Shown here in pieces: positions 36,609 through 45,604 of a stretch of 64,000 nt of DNA. The position numbers and the translations under genes are program-made. The notes beneath the pieces are model-generated. The model was not told where the DNA came from. It was given only the letters and a program-made list of their open reading frames with translations, and did not search any database. How positions within the stretch are numbered: position 1 is the first letter of the stretch; each line of letters opens with the position of its first letter. The stretch is from Arcticibacter svalbardensis MN12-7 (GTDB lineage Bacteria; Bacteroidota; Bacteroidia; Sphingobacteriales; Sphingobacteriaceae), in contig NZ_AQPN01000024.1 in the NCBI RefSeq assembly GCF_000403135.1, forward strand, positions 1 through 64,000, given 5' to 3'.

Positions 36609-37415
36609 TCAAAGTTCTACATGCTTTTTATAAGCCTGAATTGCTTTTAACAAACAAGAGACAATTTCGTTTTGACCATTTTCGGAAGTTATGTATTCTT
36701 CTTCCTCCGGATTGCTTATAAATCCTATTTCTGTAAGGATGGCCGGCATACCTGCTTTCGCTAAAACAGCCAGACTTTGTTCCTTCACACCACGGTCAAC
36801 TCTTCCTGTTGCGGCATACTCCTGCTGTACTAAAGACGCAAGTCGAATACTTTGATCGCGGTAAGAATTTTTTAACAACGATAAAATAATGAAACTTTCC
36901 GGATCCTTGGGATCGTAGCCTCCATAGTTTTCCTGATAATTATTTTCAAGTAAAATTGAGGCATTTTCGCGTACCGCTGTATTTTGTTCTCCTAATCTAT
37001 TGAATCCGGATACAAAAGTCTCTACTCCTTTTGATGCAGCCCTGTTTCTCATATTAGAGGGCATGGAATTACAATGAATAGATATAAATATATCTGCTTT
37101 TAAGCGGTTTGCCATCCCTATTCGTTCATATAAGGGAATAAAAACATCCTCATCCCGTGTGTAAACTACCTTAATATCACTAATACTATCGGTTAAAGCT
37201 TTACCTAATCGTAGTGCAACTTGCAGTGCGACGTCTTTTTCTTTAGCAGTTAACCCTCTTGTTGCCCCATCTTTTCCGCCATGACCTGCATCAATTACGA
37301 TGGTCTTTATACGATAAGAGGCATGTTCAGAGTTATATTGAAATGAAACAAGCGGGTAAACCAGGAACAATAATAGTAAAGCGTAAATCGATCTCTTCAA
37401 TGGCATTATTTTCAT
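36609..37415 (-). CDS. N-acetylmuramoyl-L-alanine amidase (Amidase_3)
   Basis: 268 aa from the ATG at 37415; a second ATG at 37406 and a TTG at 37439 are alternatives. It has a signal peptide or anchor (~8-25), then a zinc amidase domain: IDAGHGGKDGAT with the first His, ARKAD-like IFISIHCNS with the second His, and the catalytic Glu in LTEIGFISNPEEE. It cleaves the peptide from glycan strands in peptidoglycan. It is divergent from lptD across about 40 bases and followed by the MCE gene, an envelope cluster. Confidence 0.92.
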   Translation of the reverse strand: MKIMPLKRSIYALLLLFLVYPLVSFQYNSEHASYRIKTIVIDAGHGGKDGATRGLTAKEKDVALQVALRLGKALTDSISDIKVVYTRDEDVFIPLYERIGMANRLKADIFISIHCNSMPSNMRNRAASKGVETFVSGFNRLGEQNTAVRENASILLENNYQENYGGYDPKDPESFIILSLLKNSYRDQSIRLASLVQQEYAATGRVDRGVKEQSLAVLAKAGMPAILTEIGFISNPEEEEYITSENGQNEIVSCLLKAIQAYKKHVEL

Positions 37416-37457
37416 TATTTTTGGAGCTGTAAGATACAATTGTAAAAGTACAATTCA

Positions 37458-40118
37458 TTGTTAGATTTGAAATTCGTCAGAAGCTATTTTGTGAGATATA
37501 TATTCATTCTCTTTTCATTGATGGTTAGTGTCAAACTAATCGCTCAACCTACTATCAAACCTAACCGAACTGTTGGTTCCGATACGGTTAATATCGATTC
37601 CAGCAGAACTGACACCACTAAAACGGACAGTTTAGGAAAAAATTCTAAATCTGATTTAAATTCTGAAATCAAGTATACAGCGGAAGACTCCATTCGTTTT
37701 AGTATTGATGGAAATACGATCTATTTATTCGGTAAGGGTCGTGTTTCATACGAAGATTTGGAACTTGACGCTGATTATATCAGAATTGATCAGAAAAATA
37801 AATTATTGTTTGCACGTGGTGTAACAGATAAGTATGGAGTTTACCGTGGCCGTCCTATATTTAAGCAGGGTTCGGAGGAACCGGTTACTACAGATTCTTT
37901 GTTTCTTAATTCTGATACCAAAAAGGCAAAACTCTATGGTACGGCGACTTCCATGGATGGAGGATTTATACAGGCTCGGCAATCAAAAAAGAATCAATAT
38001 AATGAAGTATCTATAAAAAATGGAATTTACAGTACCTGTAGCCTTCCTGAACCTTATACTCATTTTGGGATACATATTACAAAAGGTCTGATTACTGATA
38101 AACAAGTGATTAGCGGACCGGCATATCTGGAAATAGAGCATATACCTTTACCAATAGGCCTTCCATTTGGATTTTTTCCAAAGATGAATAAACGTGCTTC
38201 CGGTTTTAGGTTCCCCAGTTTCGGTGAAGATGCAAACCGAGGCTTTTATATGCAGGGGATAGGTTGGTATTTAGGTCTGAATGATTATTGGGATGCAGAT
38301 ATTCTGGGAACAATTTATAGTAAAGGCTCTTATGATTTAACTACTGCCGCTAGATATAAAGTGAATTATAAATATAGCGGAAGTGTGAACCTGAGTTATT
38401 CCTCTATAAAAGACCCTGATGGGGTGGAAGGAACACCTAGTAATAGCGCTTCAAAGCAATTTAATGTACAATGGACTCACTCACAGGATCAATCTGCCAA
38501 TCCTGGTACGACTTTAAGTGCGAATGTCAATTTTGGAACTAGTTCTTACTTTCAACAGACTGGTGCAGCCGGAACATACGATTATAATTCTTTGATTAAG
38601 AATAGTATGTCATCCAGTGTGGCTTACGGCAGAACGTTTTTTGATGGTTTATTTAATTTTACATCTGCATTGTCAAGCAGGCAGGATATAAGTGCTAAAA
38701 CAGTCAATCTTACTTTGCCTCAGTATAGTTTAAGTATGACTACTTTAAATCCTTTCGATTCAAAAGATCGTGTTGGAGAGCAAAAGTGGTATCAGAAGAT
38801 TACTGTAGGATATAACTCCGAAGGATCAAATACACTAGATGCTCAGGAAACTGGATTATTTAATAAAGAAAACCTAAAGAAGTTTAAAAACGGGTTTCAG
38901 CATAATATCCCTGTTAGTTTATCATTCAATGCTTTAAAAGTTTTACAATTTAATACCAGTGTGGCTTATACAGAAAGGTGGTCTTTCCAAACTGTACATA
39001 AGGCATTGAATACTGAAGGAGATATCGTTACGGACACGATACCAGGTTTTGCACGTAACTACAATTACAGCTTAAATGGTGGGTTTTCAACGAAGGTTTA
39101 TGGGATGAAAACTTTCAAAAAAGGGAATCTTGTTGCATTGAGACATGTTATGACCCCCTCTGTTAATTTTAACTATACGCCTGATTTCAGTGCCTCTAAA
39201 TATGGATTTTTTCAAGATATTGAGAATAACTCTAGCGAAGAGCTTAAAGATTCAGTAAAAAGATCATTGAGATATTCCCGGTTCGAAAGTACTGTTTACG
39301 GTGGCCCGGGTATGGGTAGAAGTGCTGCAATTGGATTTTCATTAGATAATAATATTGAAGCCAAAGTTAAGTCCAAAAGCGATACGAGTACTGCTTATGA
39401 GAAAATCCCTATTGTACAGGGATTAACTTTTAATGGGAGTTATAATTTTGCAGCGGAGGAATTTAATTTGTCCAATATCAGCTTTGGAGGCCGTACTGCA
39501 TTTTTTAAACAAAAAATAGGTTTAAGCTTTCAGGGAAATTTTGATCCATATCAGCTAGAGACAGATAACCAGGGATTAGCTTACCGCGTCAATAAGTTTA
39601 TGCTTAAGAATGGGAAATTAGCAAGGTTGACAAGTTTTAGCATGTCTACCGATTTTAGTTTCAATTCTGCCGCTTTGAAAAAAAGGAATGACGAGCTCAG
39701 AGAGAAAGAAGATGACCCCAATATAACACCTTCACAGCAGCAGGACATACGTAATATTCTAAATAATCCAAATTACTATGTTGACTTTACGATCCCCTGG
39801 AATTTTAGCGCATCCTATAGCTTTAATTATTCTAAACCTGAATTTAAGTCATCGATTACTAATACCTTGAATTTTAGCGGCGACTTAAGTGTCACACCGA
39901 AGTGGAAAGTTCAGTTTAACTCTGGTTATGATTTTCAAGCAAATGAAATAAGTTTAACACGATTTACAATTAACCGTGACTTGCATTGCTGGGATATGTC
40001 CTTTGGCTGGACTCCCTTTGGAACGTATAAGAGTTACAGTTTTGATATAAGAGTCAGAGCCTCCATTCTTCAGGATCTGAAATTGAAAAAAAGAAGTGCA
40101 CTACCACTAAATTATTAA
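37458..40118 (+). CDS. lptD: LPS-assembly protein LptD-like outer-membrane protein
   Basis: 886 aa. The start must be TTG at 37458: the first ATG falls inside the signal peptide (RYIFILFSLMVSVKLIAQ). A Thr/Asp-rich linker leads to an OstA/LptA-like beta-jellyroll (~75-200; DGNTIYLFGKGRVSYEDLELDADYI is in pieces of that fold) and then a large beta barrel to the end (...SILQDLKLKKRSALPLNY). Inserts LPS into the outer leaflet with LptE. The pairs of cysteines typical of proteobacterial LptD are not evident. The kds genes downstream fit an LPS-making cell. Confidence 0.85.
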   Translation: MLDLKFVRSYFVRYIFILFSLMVSVKLIAQPTIKPNRTVGSDTVNIDSSRTDTTKTDSLGKNSKSDLNSEIKYTAEDSIRFSIDGNTIYLFGKGRVSYEDLELDADYIRIDQKNKLLFARGVTDKYGVYRGRPIFKQGSEEPVTTDSLFLNSDTKKAKLYGTATSMDGGFIQARQSKKNQYNEVSIKNGIYSTCSLPEPYTHFGIHITKGLITDKQVISGPAYLEIEHIPLPIGLPFGFFPKMNKRASGFRFPSFGEDANRGFYMQGIGWYLGLNDYWDADILGTIYSKGSYDLTTAARYKVNYKYSGSVNLSYSSIKDPDGVEGTPSNSASKQFNVQWTHSQDQSANPGTTLSANVNFGTSSYFQQTGAAGTYDYNSLIKNSMSSSVAYGRTFFDGLFNFTSALSSRQDISAKTVNLTLPQYSLSMTTLNPFDSKDRVGEQKWYQKITVGYNSEGSNTLDAQETGLFNKENLKKFKNGFQHNIPVSLSFNALKVLQFNTSVAYTERWSFQTVHKALNTEGDIVTDTIPGFARNYNYSLNGGFSTKVYGMKTFKKGNLVALRHVMTPSVNFNYTPDFSASKYGFFQDIENNSSEELKDSVKRSLRYSRFESTVYGGPGMGRSAAIGFSLDNNIEAKVKSKSDTSTAYEKIPIVQGLTFNGSYNFAAEEFNLSNISFGGRTAFFKQKIGLSFQGNFDPYQLETDNQGLAYRVNKFMLKNGKLARLTSFSMSTDFSFNSAALKKRNDELREKEDDPNITPSQQQDIRNILNNPNYYVDFTIPWNFSASYSFNYSKPEFKSSITNTLNFSGDLSVTPKWKVQFNSGYDFQANEISLTRFTINRDLHCWDMSFGWTPFGTYKSYSFDIRVRASILQDLKLKKRSALPLNY

Positions 40119-40119
40119 C

Positions 40120-41367
40120 ATGCTTGCAGAAATTATTACAATAGGTGATGAAATATTAATCGGTCAGATTGTGGATACCAATTCCGCATGGATCGCTACG
40201 AAGCTAAATGAAAATGGCGTGCGTATTAAGCAAATTACATCTGTTTCAGATGAAAAAGAACACATACTAGAGGCCTTGCATGCTGCGGCAAAAAGAGCAG
40301 ACCTTATTATTATTACAGGGGGACTGGGACCTACAAATGACGACATTACAAAGAAGACATTAGCTGGGTATTTTAATGTAGGATTCAAAAGAGATGAAGG
40401 AGCACTAGAAGATGTTAAAAGAATCTTTGCTGCCAATAACCGCCCTCTAATTGCTATTAATGAACAACAGGCCGATGTTCCGGAGAACTGTATCGTTTTA
40501 AGAAATAAAAATGGCACAGCACCAGGGATGTGGTTTGAGGATCAATCTAAAATTTATGTCTCCCTACCCGGAGTACCATTTGAAATGATGTACTTAATTG
40601 AGGAGGAGGTTATACCTAGAGTGAACGCCTTCTTCCAGCTTTCTGCGATCGTGCATCATACTATTCTGACTGCAGGGCTTGGCGAATCTTTCCTTGCAGA
40701 GGCCATTGCCCCTATAGAAAATAAACTTCCTGCTCATATCAAACTGGCGTATCTTCCTAAACTGGGCCAGGTCAGATTGCGCTTAAGTGCTTATGGGGGG
40801 AATAAAGATCTGTTAAAGGCAGAAGTTCAACAATTTGTCGATGAAATCGTTGCGCTTATTCCTGAATATGTGGTTATCAGTGAAGATAAACCTCTCGAAA
40901 AGGCTGTACTGGATATTCTGAGCGAAAAGAATCTGAAACTTTCAGTTGCTGAAAGCTGTACCGGAGGTTATTTGTCCCATTTATTTACCCAACATAGTGG
41001 CTCGAGTGCCGTGTTTTTAGGTGGAGCTGTAACCTATTCGAATGAGTTAAAAGAAAAGATGCTAGGTGTTAAGACTGAAACACTGGCTAAATTTGGTGCT
41101 GTAAGTGAAGAAACGGTTATAGAAATGGCTCAGGGTGCAGTCCATAATTTTGCTTCAGATTATGCTATTGCCATAAGCGGAATTGCGGGTCCGCACGGTG
41201 GAACAGATGACAAGCCGGTTGGTACAGTGTGGGTTGCAGTATCAGGTAAATCAAAAACAATCACTCAAAAGTATAAATTTCCAGGAAGGCGGGTCCAAAA
41301 TATTGAGCGCGCTGCTATAAATTCAATTATCTTACTTCTTAAATTAGTTCGGGAAGAATACGCTTAA
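40120..41367 (+). CDS. cinA: CinA-family protein (nicotinamide-nucleotide amidase / competence-damage protein)
   Basis: 415 aa two-domain protein. An N-terminal MoCF-fold COG1058 domain (~1-170) carries GDEILIGQIVDTNSAW and TGGLGPTNDD. A C-terminal amidase domain (~255-410) carries VAESCTGGYLS and SGIAGPHGGT. Family enzymes hydrolyse ADP-ribose and deamidate NMN, recycling pyridine nucleotides. It begins 1 base after the lptD stop, so cotranscription is likely. Together with pncA it suggests both NAD-salvage entry points. Confidence 0.93.
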   Translation: MLAEIITIGDEILIGQIVDTNSAWIATKLNENGVRIKQITSVSDEKEHILEALHAAAKRADLIIITGGLGPTNDDITKKTLAGYFNVGFKRDEGALEDVKRIFAANNRPLIAINEQQADVPENCIVLRNKNGTAPGMWFEDQSKIYVSLPGVPFEMMYLIEEEVIPRVNAFFQLSAIVHHTILTAGLGESFLAEAIAPIENKLPAHIKLAYLPKLGQVRLRLSAYGGNKDLLKAEVQQFVDEIVALIPEYVVISEDKPLEKAVLDILSEKNLKLSVAESCTGGYLSHLFTQHSGSSAVFLGGAVTYSNELKEKMLGVKTETLAKFGAVSEETVIEMAQGAVHNFASDYAIAISGIAGPHGGTDDKPVGTVWVAVSGKSKTITQKYKFPGRRVQNIERAAINSIILLLKLVREEYA

Positions 41368-41381
41368 GTGCTAAAAAGGTG

Positions 41382-41389
41382 TAATTTTG
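41382..41389 (+). promoter_or_regulatory. Promoter -7-like box upstream of the E2 gene
   Basis: TAATTTTG followed by C matches TAnnTTTG, 24 bases before the ATG and after the cinA stop. No clear -33 TTG. Confidence 0.35.
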
Positions 41390-41413
41390 CAGCTATTCCC
41401 AATTACAACTCGT

Positions 41414-42742
41414 ATGGCTCAATTTGAATTAGTTCTTCCGAAAATGGGTGAAAGTGTTGCCGAAGCCACTATAATAAAATGGCTTAAAAATCCTGGCGAT
41501 ACTATCCTTGAAGATGAACCTGTAGTAGAGATTGCTACAGATAAGGTCGATTCTGAAGTTCCCTCTCCCGTTTCAGGCAAGTTAATATCTCAATCATTTA
41601 AAATAGATGATATTGTTAATGTTGGAGCAGTTTTAGCTTTGATTGAAACGGAAGAAATTACTTCGCCTGTATCGGATATAGCGAAACCTCTTCAAAATAC
41701 TACTCCCTTACCGGATGAAGCAGAAATTAAAGCACCCGGAATTGATCAGGTATCTCCAGAAAAAACAGTACACCTCAATTTTGAAAATGCCTCCCGCTTC
41801 TACTCTCCTCTAGTTAAAAGTATTGCTGCCGAAGAGGGTATTTCTCTGGAACAGCTGGATGAAATTACAGGAACTGGTTTAGAGAACCGGGTAACCAAGC
41901 AAGATATTTTAGATTATATCAAGGGTCATAAAAAGCCTGTAGTCCATGAACAGCAAATAGAGGCTCATCCACAAACAGAAGTTAAAGCTTCTTCTATCTC
42001 TGATGCCCCATCTCCGGTAATTCATATCTCAGGTGGCGATGAAATAATTGAAATGGATCGTATGCGGCGAATAATTGCCGAGCATATGGTCATGAGTAAA
42101 CAAACTGCCCCTCATGTGACCTCATTTATTGAGGTTGATGTAACTAACATAGTTAAATGGAGAGAAAGAATTAAATCTTCTTTTGAAAAGCGTGAAGGAC
42201 AAAAAATAACCTATACGCCTATCTTTATCCAGGCTGTTGCAAAGGCGATCAGTGAAATGCCTATGATCAACGTATCAGTTAATGGAACTCAAATTATAAA
42301 AAAGAAAAATATCAATATTGGAATGGCGGCTGCTTTACCATCAGGAAACTTAATTGTTCCGGTGATTAAAAATGCAGACCAACTTAGTCTGATTGGATTA
42401 ACACGCGCTGTAAATGACCTTGCTGGTAGGGCACGTGCAAATAAACTAGTACCTGATGATGTTCAGGACGGAACGTTTACCCTGACTAATATCGGATCAT
42501 TCGGCAATGTAATGGGTGTGCCTATTATTAATCAACCACAGGTTGCTATATTGGCTGTAGGTGTTATTCAGAAGAAGCCAGCTGTTATGGAAACAGAATT
42601 TGGCGATGTAATAGCCATCCGTCATAAAATGTTTTTATCCATGTCCTATGACCATCGTGTAGTAGATGGGGCATTAGGTGGAATGTTTATTAAAAGGGTA
42701 GCAGAGTATCTTGAAAACTGGGATATGAATTATACGATCTAG
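41414..42742 (+). CDS. Dihydrolipoyl acyltransferase, E2 component of a 2-oxoacid dehydrogenase
   Basis: 442 aa from the ATG at 41414. The lipoyl domain (1-~78) has K44 in EIATDKVDSEVPS. An E3/E1-binding domain (~130-170; SPLVKSIAAEEGI) follows after a Pro-rich linker. The catalytic acyltransferase domain ends with SYDHRVVDGALGG, with the active His and Asp. The catalytic part resembles branched-chain or general bacterial E2s; substrate class (pyruvate, 2-oxoglutarate, branched-chain) is not certain. The E1 and E3 genes are not in the window. Confidence 0.92.
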   Translation: MAQFELVLPKMGESVAEATIIKWLKNPGDTILEDEPVVEIATDKVDSEVPSPVSGKLISQSFKIDDIVNVGAVLALIETEEITSPVSDIAKPLQNTTPLPDEAEIKAPGIDQVSPEKTVHLNFENASRFYSPLVKSIAAEEGISLEQLDEITGTGLENRVTKQDILDYIKGHKKPVVHEQQIEAHPQTEVKASSISDAPSPVIHISGGDEIIEMDRMRRIIAEHMVMSKQTAPHVTSFIEVDVTNIVKWRERIKSSFEKREGQKITYTPIFIQAVAKAISEMPMINVSVNGTQIIKKKNINIGMAAALPSGNLIVPVIKNADQLSLIGLTRAVNDLAGRARANKLVPDDVQDGTFTLTNIGSFGNVMGVPIINQPQVAILAVGVIQKKPAVMETEFGDVIAIRHKMFLSMSYDHRVVDGALGGMFIKRVAEYLENWDMNYTI

Positions 42743-42804
42743 AATAATGATCCTCATCATTTTATACAAGGAGCAAAACTGTTCTTTTGCATAAAATACA
42801 AGAA

Positions 42805-43404
42805 ATGATGAGAATTTTTTATTTAAAATGTACGTTGATTGCTTTAATCCTTTTAGCTTTTCCTGGAATTACGGGGCACATCTTTGCTCAAACTGTTGAA
42901 AAAGAAGAAACAGAGAAAGAACAAGGATATAAGATTACCGTAGCAATGGGCCACGCCCATGTTCATGAAGGGATTGCAGAAGGTGATAAAAAGTGGTTGG
43001 TAATGGCTTCCTGGGCAATGAATGTGGACTATGTACTCAACTCGCACTGGGCAGTAGGGTTGCATAATGACTTGATTCTGGAAGACTTTGCTGTTGAAGA
43101 GCACCTGAATAATGAAGATAATATGGTGCTTGAACGATCTACTCCAATTGCAACGAAAGTTGTAGGTACTTATAAACCTGGTAAACACCTAGGTTTTATG
43201 TTGGGCGCTGGTGAGGAATTTGCTAAAGAGGAAAATCTTTTCCTTTCTACTGCAGGTCTAGACTATGGCTGGCACTTAAAACGAGGATGGGAAGTAGGAG
43301 CAGAGCTTTCTTATGATGTTAAATGGAAATCTTACGACACCTGGATCCTTGGATTTGGAGTAAGTAAGTTCATAGACGGGCATCGCCGTCACAAACATAT
43401 TTAG
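42805..43404 (+). CDS. Exported outer-membrane beta-barrel-like protein, unknown
   Basis: About 199 aa from the ATG at 42805 (next ATG one codon on). A signal peptide (~1-29) is cleaved near IFAQ. The mature chain starts with an E/K-rich stretch, then alternating strands (YKITVAMGHAHVHE, WAVGLHNDLILEDF, LGFMLGAGEEF) like a small eight-strand barrel. It is unusually rich in histidine (GHAHVHE near the start and HRRHKHI at the end), which could bind metal. No family recognised. Terminated by a strong shared hairpin. Confidence 0.75.
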   Translation: MMRIFYLKCTLIALILLAFPGITGHIFAQTVEKEETEKEQGYKITVAMGHAHVHEGIAEGDKKWLVMASWAMNVDYVLNSHWAVGLHNDLILEDFAVEEHLNNEDNMVLERSTPIATKVVGTYKPGKHLGFMLGAGEEFAKEENLFLSTAGLDYGWHLKRGWEVGAELSYDVKWKSYDTWILGFGVSKFIDGHRRHKHI

Positions 43405-43406
43405 TA

Positions 43407-43445
43407 AATTAAACCATGTCTTGCTTATCAGGACATGGTTTAATT
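43407..43445. terminator. Bidirectional terminator between convergent genes
   Basis: AATTAAACCATGTC (43407-43420) and GACATGGTTTAATT (43432-43445) form a perfect 14-bp stem with an 11-nt loop, placed between the stops of the barrel protein (+) and the guanylyltransferase (-). Confidence 0.8.
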
Positions 43446-43447
43446 CT

Positions 43448-44530
43448 TTAATTATACGCCGTTCCAAATTTTGATCTTACATCTGATAAGATCTGCTTGA
43501 TACTTTGTTCATGCGTCTTTTGACAAATTAACAGGGTATTATTCGATTCCACAACAATGTAATCATCCAGTCCCTGTAATATTACCAGTTTATTCTTCGG
43601 TACTTTAACCATACAATTGGATGAATCGTACATCATCACCTTGTCTGATGGAATGACTGCATTTCCTAAATAATCTTTTTCTGCTAATTCATAAACCGAT
43701 GACCAGGTACCCAAATTTGACCAGCCAAAGTCAGTGGGAAGCACGTACACATTAGGCGCCTTCTCCATTATTCCATAATCAATGGAAATATTGGTACATT
43801 GATAATAAGCATGATGGATAAAAGCATTTTCCATTGAAGTGTTCAATTTATCCGCCCCCTCCTTAAAAATATCATTCAATTCTGGCAAGAACTCATCAAA
43901 TGCTAACAGAATTGAATTTACCGACCATACAAAAATACCTGCATTCCATAGGAAATCGCCACTCTGAACAAACGTTTTTGCCAGTTCCATATTAGGCTTT
44001 TCAGTAAACGTTTTAACCTTATGATAATCACTCTCCATAGTCTGCGATGTATATTGAATATAACCATAGCCAGTATCCGGACGGTACGGCTTAATACCCA
44101 AAGTGATCAAACAGTTATTTCTGGATGCAACCTCCAACGAAAGAAGAATATTTTTTGTAAACTCTTCGATGTCCAGAATCAAGTGATCTGATGGCGATAC
44201 TACTATTGCCGCATCAGGATTTAATAGGCTGATTTTATGACTTGCGTAGGCAATGCAAGGCGCTGTACTCTTCATAATAGGTTCTCCAAGGATTTGATCT
44301 GGAGATACGCCAGGTAATTGCTGCTTGACTAATGGAATATAAATATCATTAGTGGCTATGTAGATATTTTCCGCCGGAATAATCTTTAGAAAGCGCTCAT
44401 AAGTTTGTTGAATAAGCGTTTTGCCTGTTCCCAGAATATCCATAAATTGTTTTGGATGTGCAGATTGGCTGATTGGCCAAAATCTGCTTCCAATTCCACC
44501 TGCCATTATAATGGCATAATAGTTCTTCAT
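43448..44530 (-). CDS. Mannose-1-phosphate guanylyltransferase
   Basis: 360 aa nucleotidyltransferase making GDP-mannose from mannose-1-phosphate and GTP. The signature MAGGIGSRFWPIS, the metal-site region VVSPSDHL, the lysine-containing TFTEKPN and FLWNAGIFVW are present. It is a GMP-only enzyme: no C-terminal phosphomannose isomerase domain. Product feeds fucose/rhamnose/mannose-containing surface polysaccharide, possibly used by the GT2 enzymes at 12-14 kb. It follows kdsD by 14 bases on the same strand. Confidence 0.92.
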   Translation of the reverse strand: MKNYYAIIMAGGIGSRFWPISQSAHPKQFMDILGTGKTLIQQTYERFLKIIPAENIYIATNDIYIPLVKQQLPGVSPDQILGEPIMKSTAPCIAYASHKISLLNPDAAIVVSPSDHLILDIEEFTKNILLSLEVASRNNCLITLGIKPYRPDTGYGYIQYTSQTMESDYHKVKTFTEKPNMELAKTFVQSGDFLWNAGIFVWSVNSILLAFDEFLPELNDIFKEGADKLNTSMENAFIHHAYYQCTNISIDYGIMEKAPNVYVLPTDFGWSNLGTWSSVYELAEKDYLGNAVIPSDKVMMYDSSNCMVKVPKNKLVILQGLDDYIVVESNNTLLICQKTHEQSIKQILSDVRSKFGTAYN

Positions 44531-44544
44531 CTTAGCTATATAGG

Positions 44545-45510
44545 TTAAATAATACCTTCTCTTAATAAATCATGCAAATGTATAATACCTTTATAGATAT
44601 TTGCCTCCACGACGATTAACTGTGTGATATTATTTGTTCGCATAAGTGCGAGGGCATTAACAGCTAATTCATCACTTTCAATTGTCCGGGGCGAATCATA
44701 CATAATGTCTTTTGCCTTTATTCCATTTACTGATTCATATTTCTCCATCATTCTCCGGATATCACCATCTGTGATAATACCCTTAATGATTTGATCCTCA
44801 ATAACAGTGACAGCTCCTAAACGATTTTTAGTAATTTCTATTATCACTTCTTTCGCCGAGGCTTCCGGACTTATGCATGGCTTTTCGTTATGAATATAGA
44901 GGTCACTTACCTTTAAATATAATTGTTTCCCTAGTGATCCTCCAGGATGGTACCGGGCAAAGTCCGCACGGCTAAACCCTCTTGTTTCCAGTAGGCAAAT
45001 GGCAAGGATGTCACCCATAACAATCTGAGCCGTAGTGCTTGAGGTAGGGGTAAGGTTAAGCGGACAGGCTTCTTTTTCAACCGTAGTGTCTAATACAAGA
45101 TCAGCCTGGTGTGCCAAAAAAGAATTTAGGTCACCAACCATGCCAATCAGTTTGTTACCTGCTAGTTTTAGTAACGGAATCAATACCTTAATCTCTGGCG
45201 TATTGCCGCTTTTTGAAATACAGATTACAATGTCATCATCCTGAATGATTCCAAGGTCACCATGTATGGCATCTCCTGCATGCATAAAAATAGCTGGTGT
45301 CCCCGTAGAATTAAGTGTAGCAACAATCTTTTGTGCAATTAATGCACTTTTGCCTACACCTGTAATTATCACGCGCCCCTTGCTTATTAATATAGTTTGG
45401 ATAATAACACAAAAGTCATTATTCAATTTGGCTAAAAGTCCGGAAACTCCCTCAAGTTCGGTCTGAAGTGTTCTTTTTGCAATCTGTAATATGTTCTCAG
45501 TAGCTTTCAA
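44545..45510 (-). CDS. kdsD: Arabinose-5-phosphate isomerase (KpsF/GutQ/KdsD family)
   Basis: 321 aa. A SIS isomerase domain (~30-170; GVGKSALIAQKI, SKSGNTPEI) and two CBS domains (~205-320) give the standard KdsD layout. It converts ribulose-5-phosphate to arabinose-5-phosphate, the first precursor of Kdo. The start is TTG at 45510; no ATG is available near the conserved N-terminus. kdsA, which uses arabinose-5-phosphate, lies about 2.3 kb away on the other strand. It is divergent from recQ. Confidence 0.92.
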   Translation of the reverse strand: MKATENILQIAKRTLQTELEGVSGLLAKLNNDFCVIIQTILISKGRVIITGVGKSALIAQKIVATLNSTGTPAIFMHAGDAIHGDLGIIQDDDIVICISKSGNTPEIKVLIPLLKLAGNKLIGMVGDLNSFLAHQADLVLDTTVEKEACPLNLTPTSSTTAQIVMGDILAICLLETRGFSRADFARYHPGGSLGKQLYLKVSDLYIHNEKPCISPEASAKEVIIEITKNRLGAVTVIEDQIIKGIITDGDIRRMMEKYESVNGIKAKDIMYDSPRTIESDELAVNALALMRTNNITQLIVVEANIYKGIIHLHDLLREGII

Positions 45511-45604
45511 TTGGAAATTATTTTAGAAATAGATACTATTTAACGGCAAAAATATGTTATTTTGGGGTTAAGTTTAGGTTTTCTAAATTTTTCCTAAGAG
45601 GACA

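Noticed and set aside
37458..40118. LptD start at the first internal ATG
   Set aside because: That ATG lies inside the hydrophobic signal segment, so the TTG start upstream is preferred.
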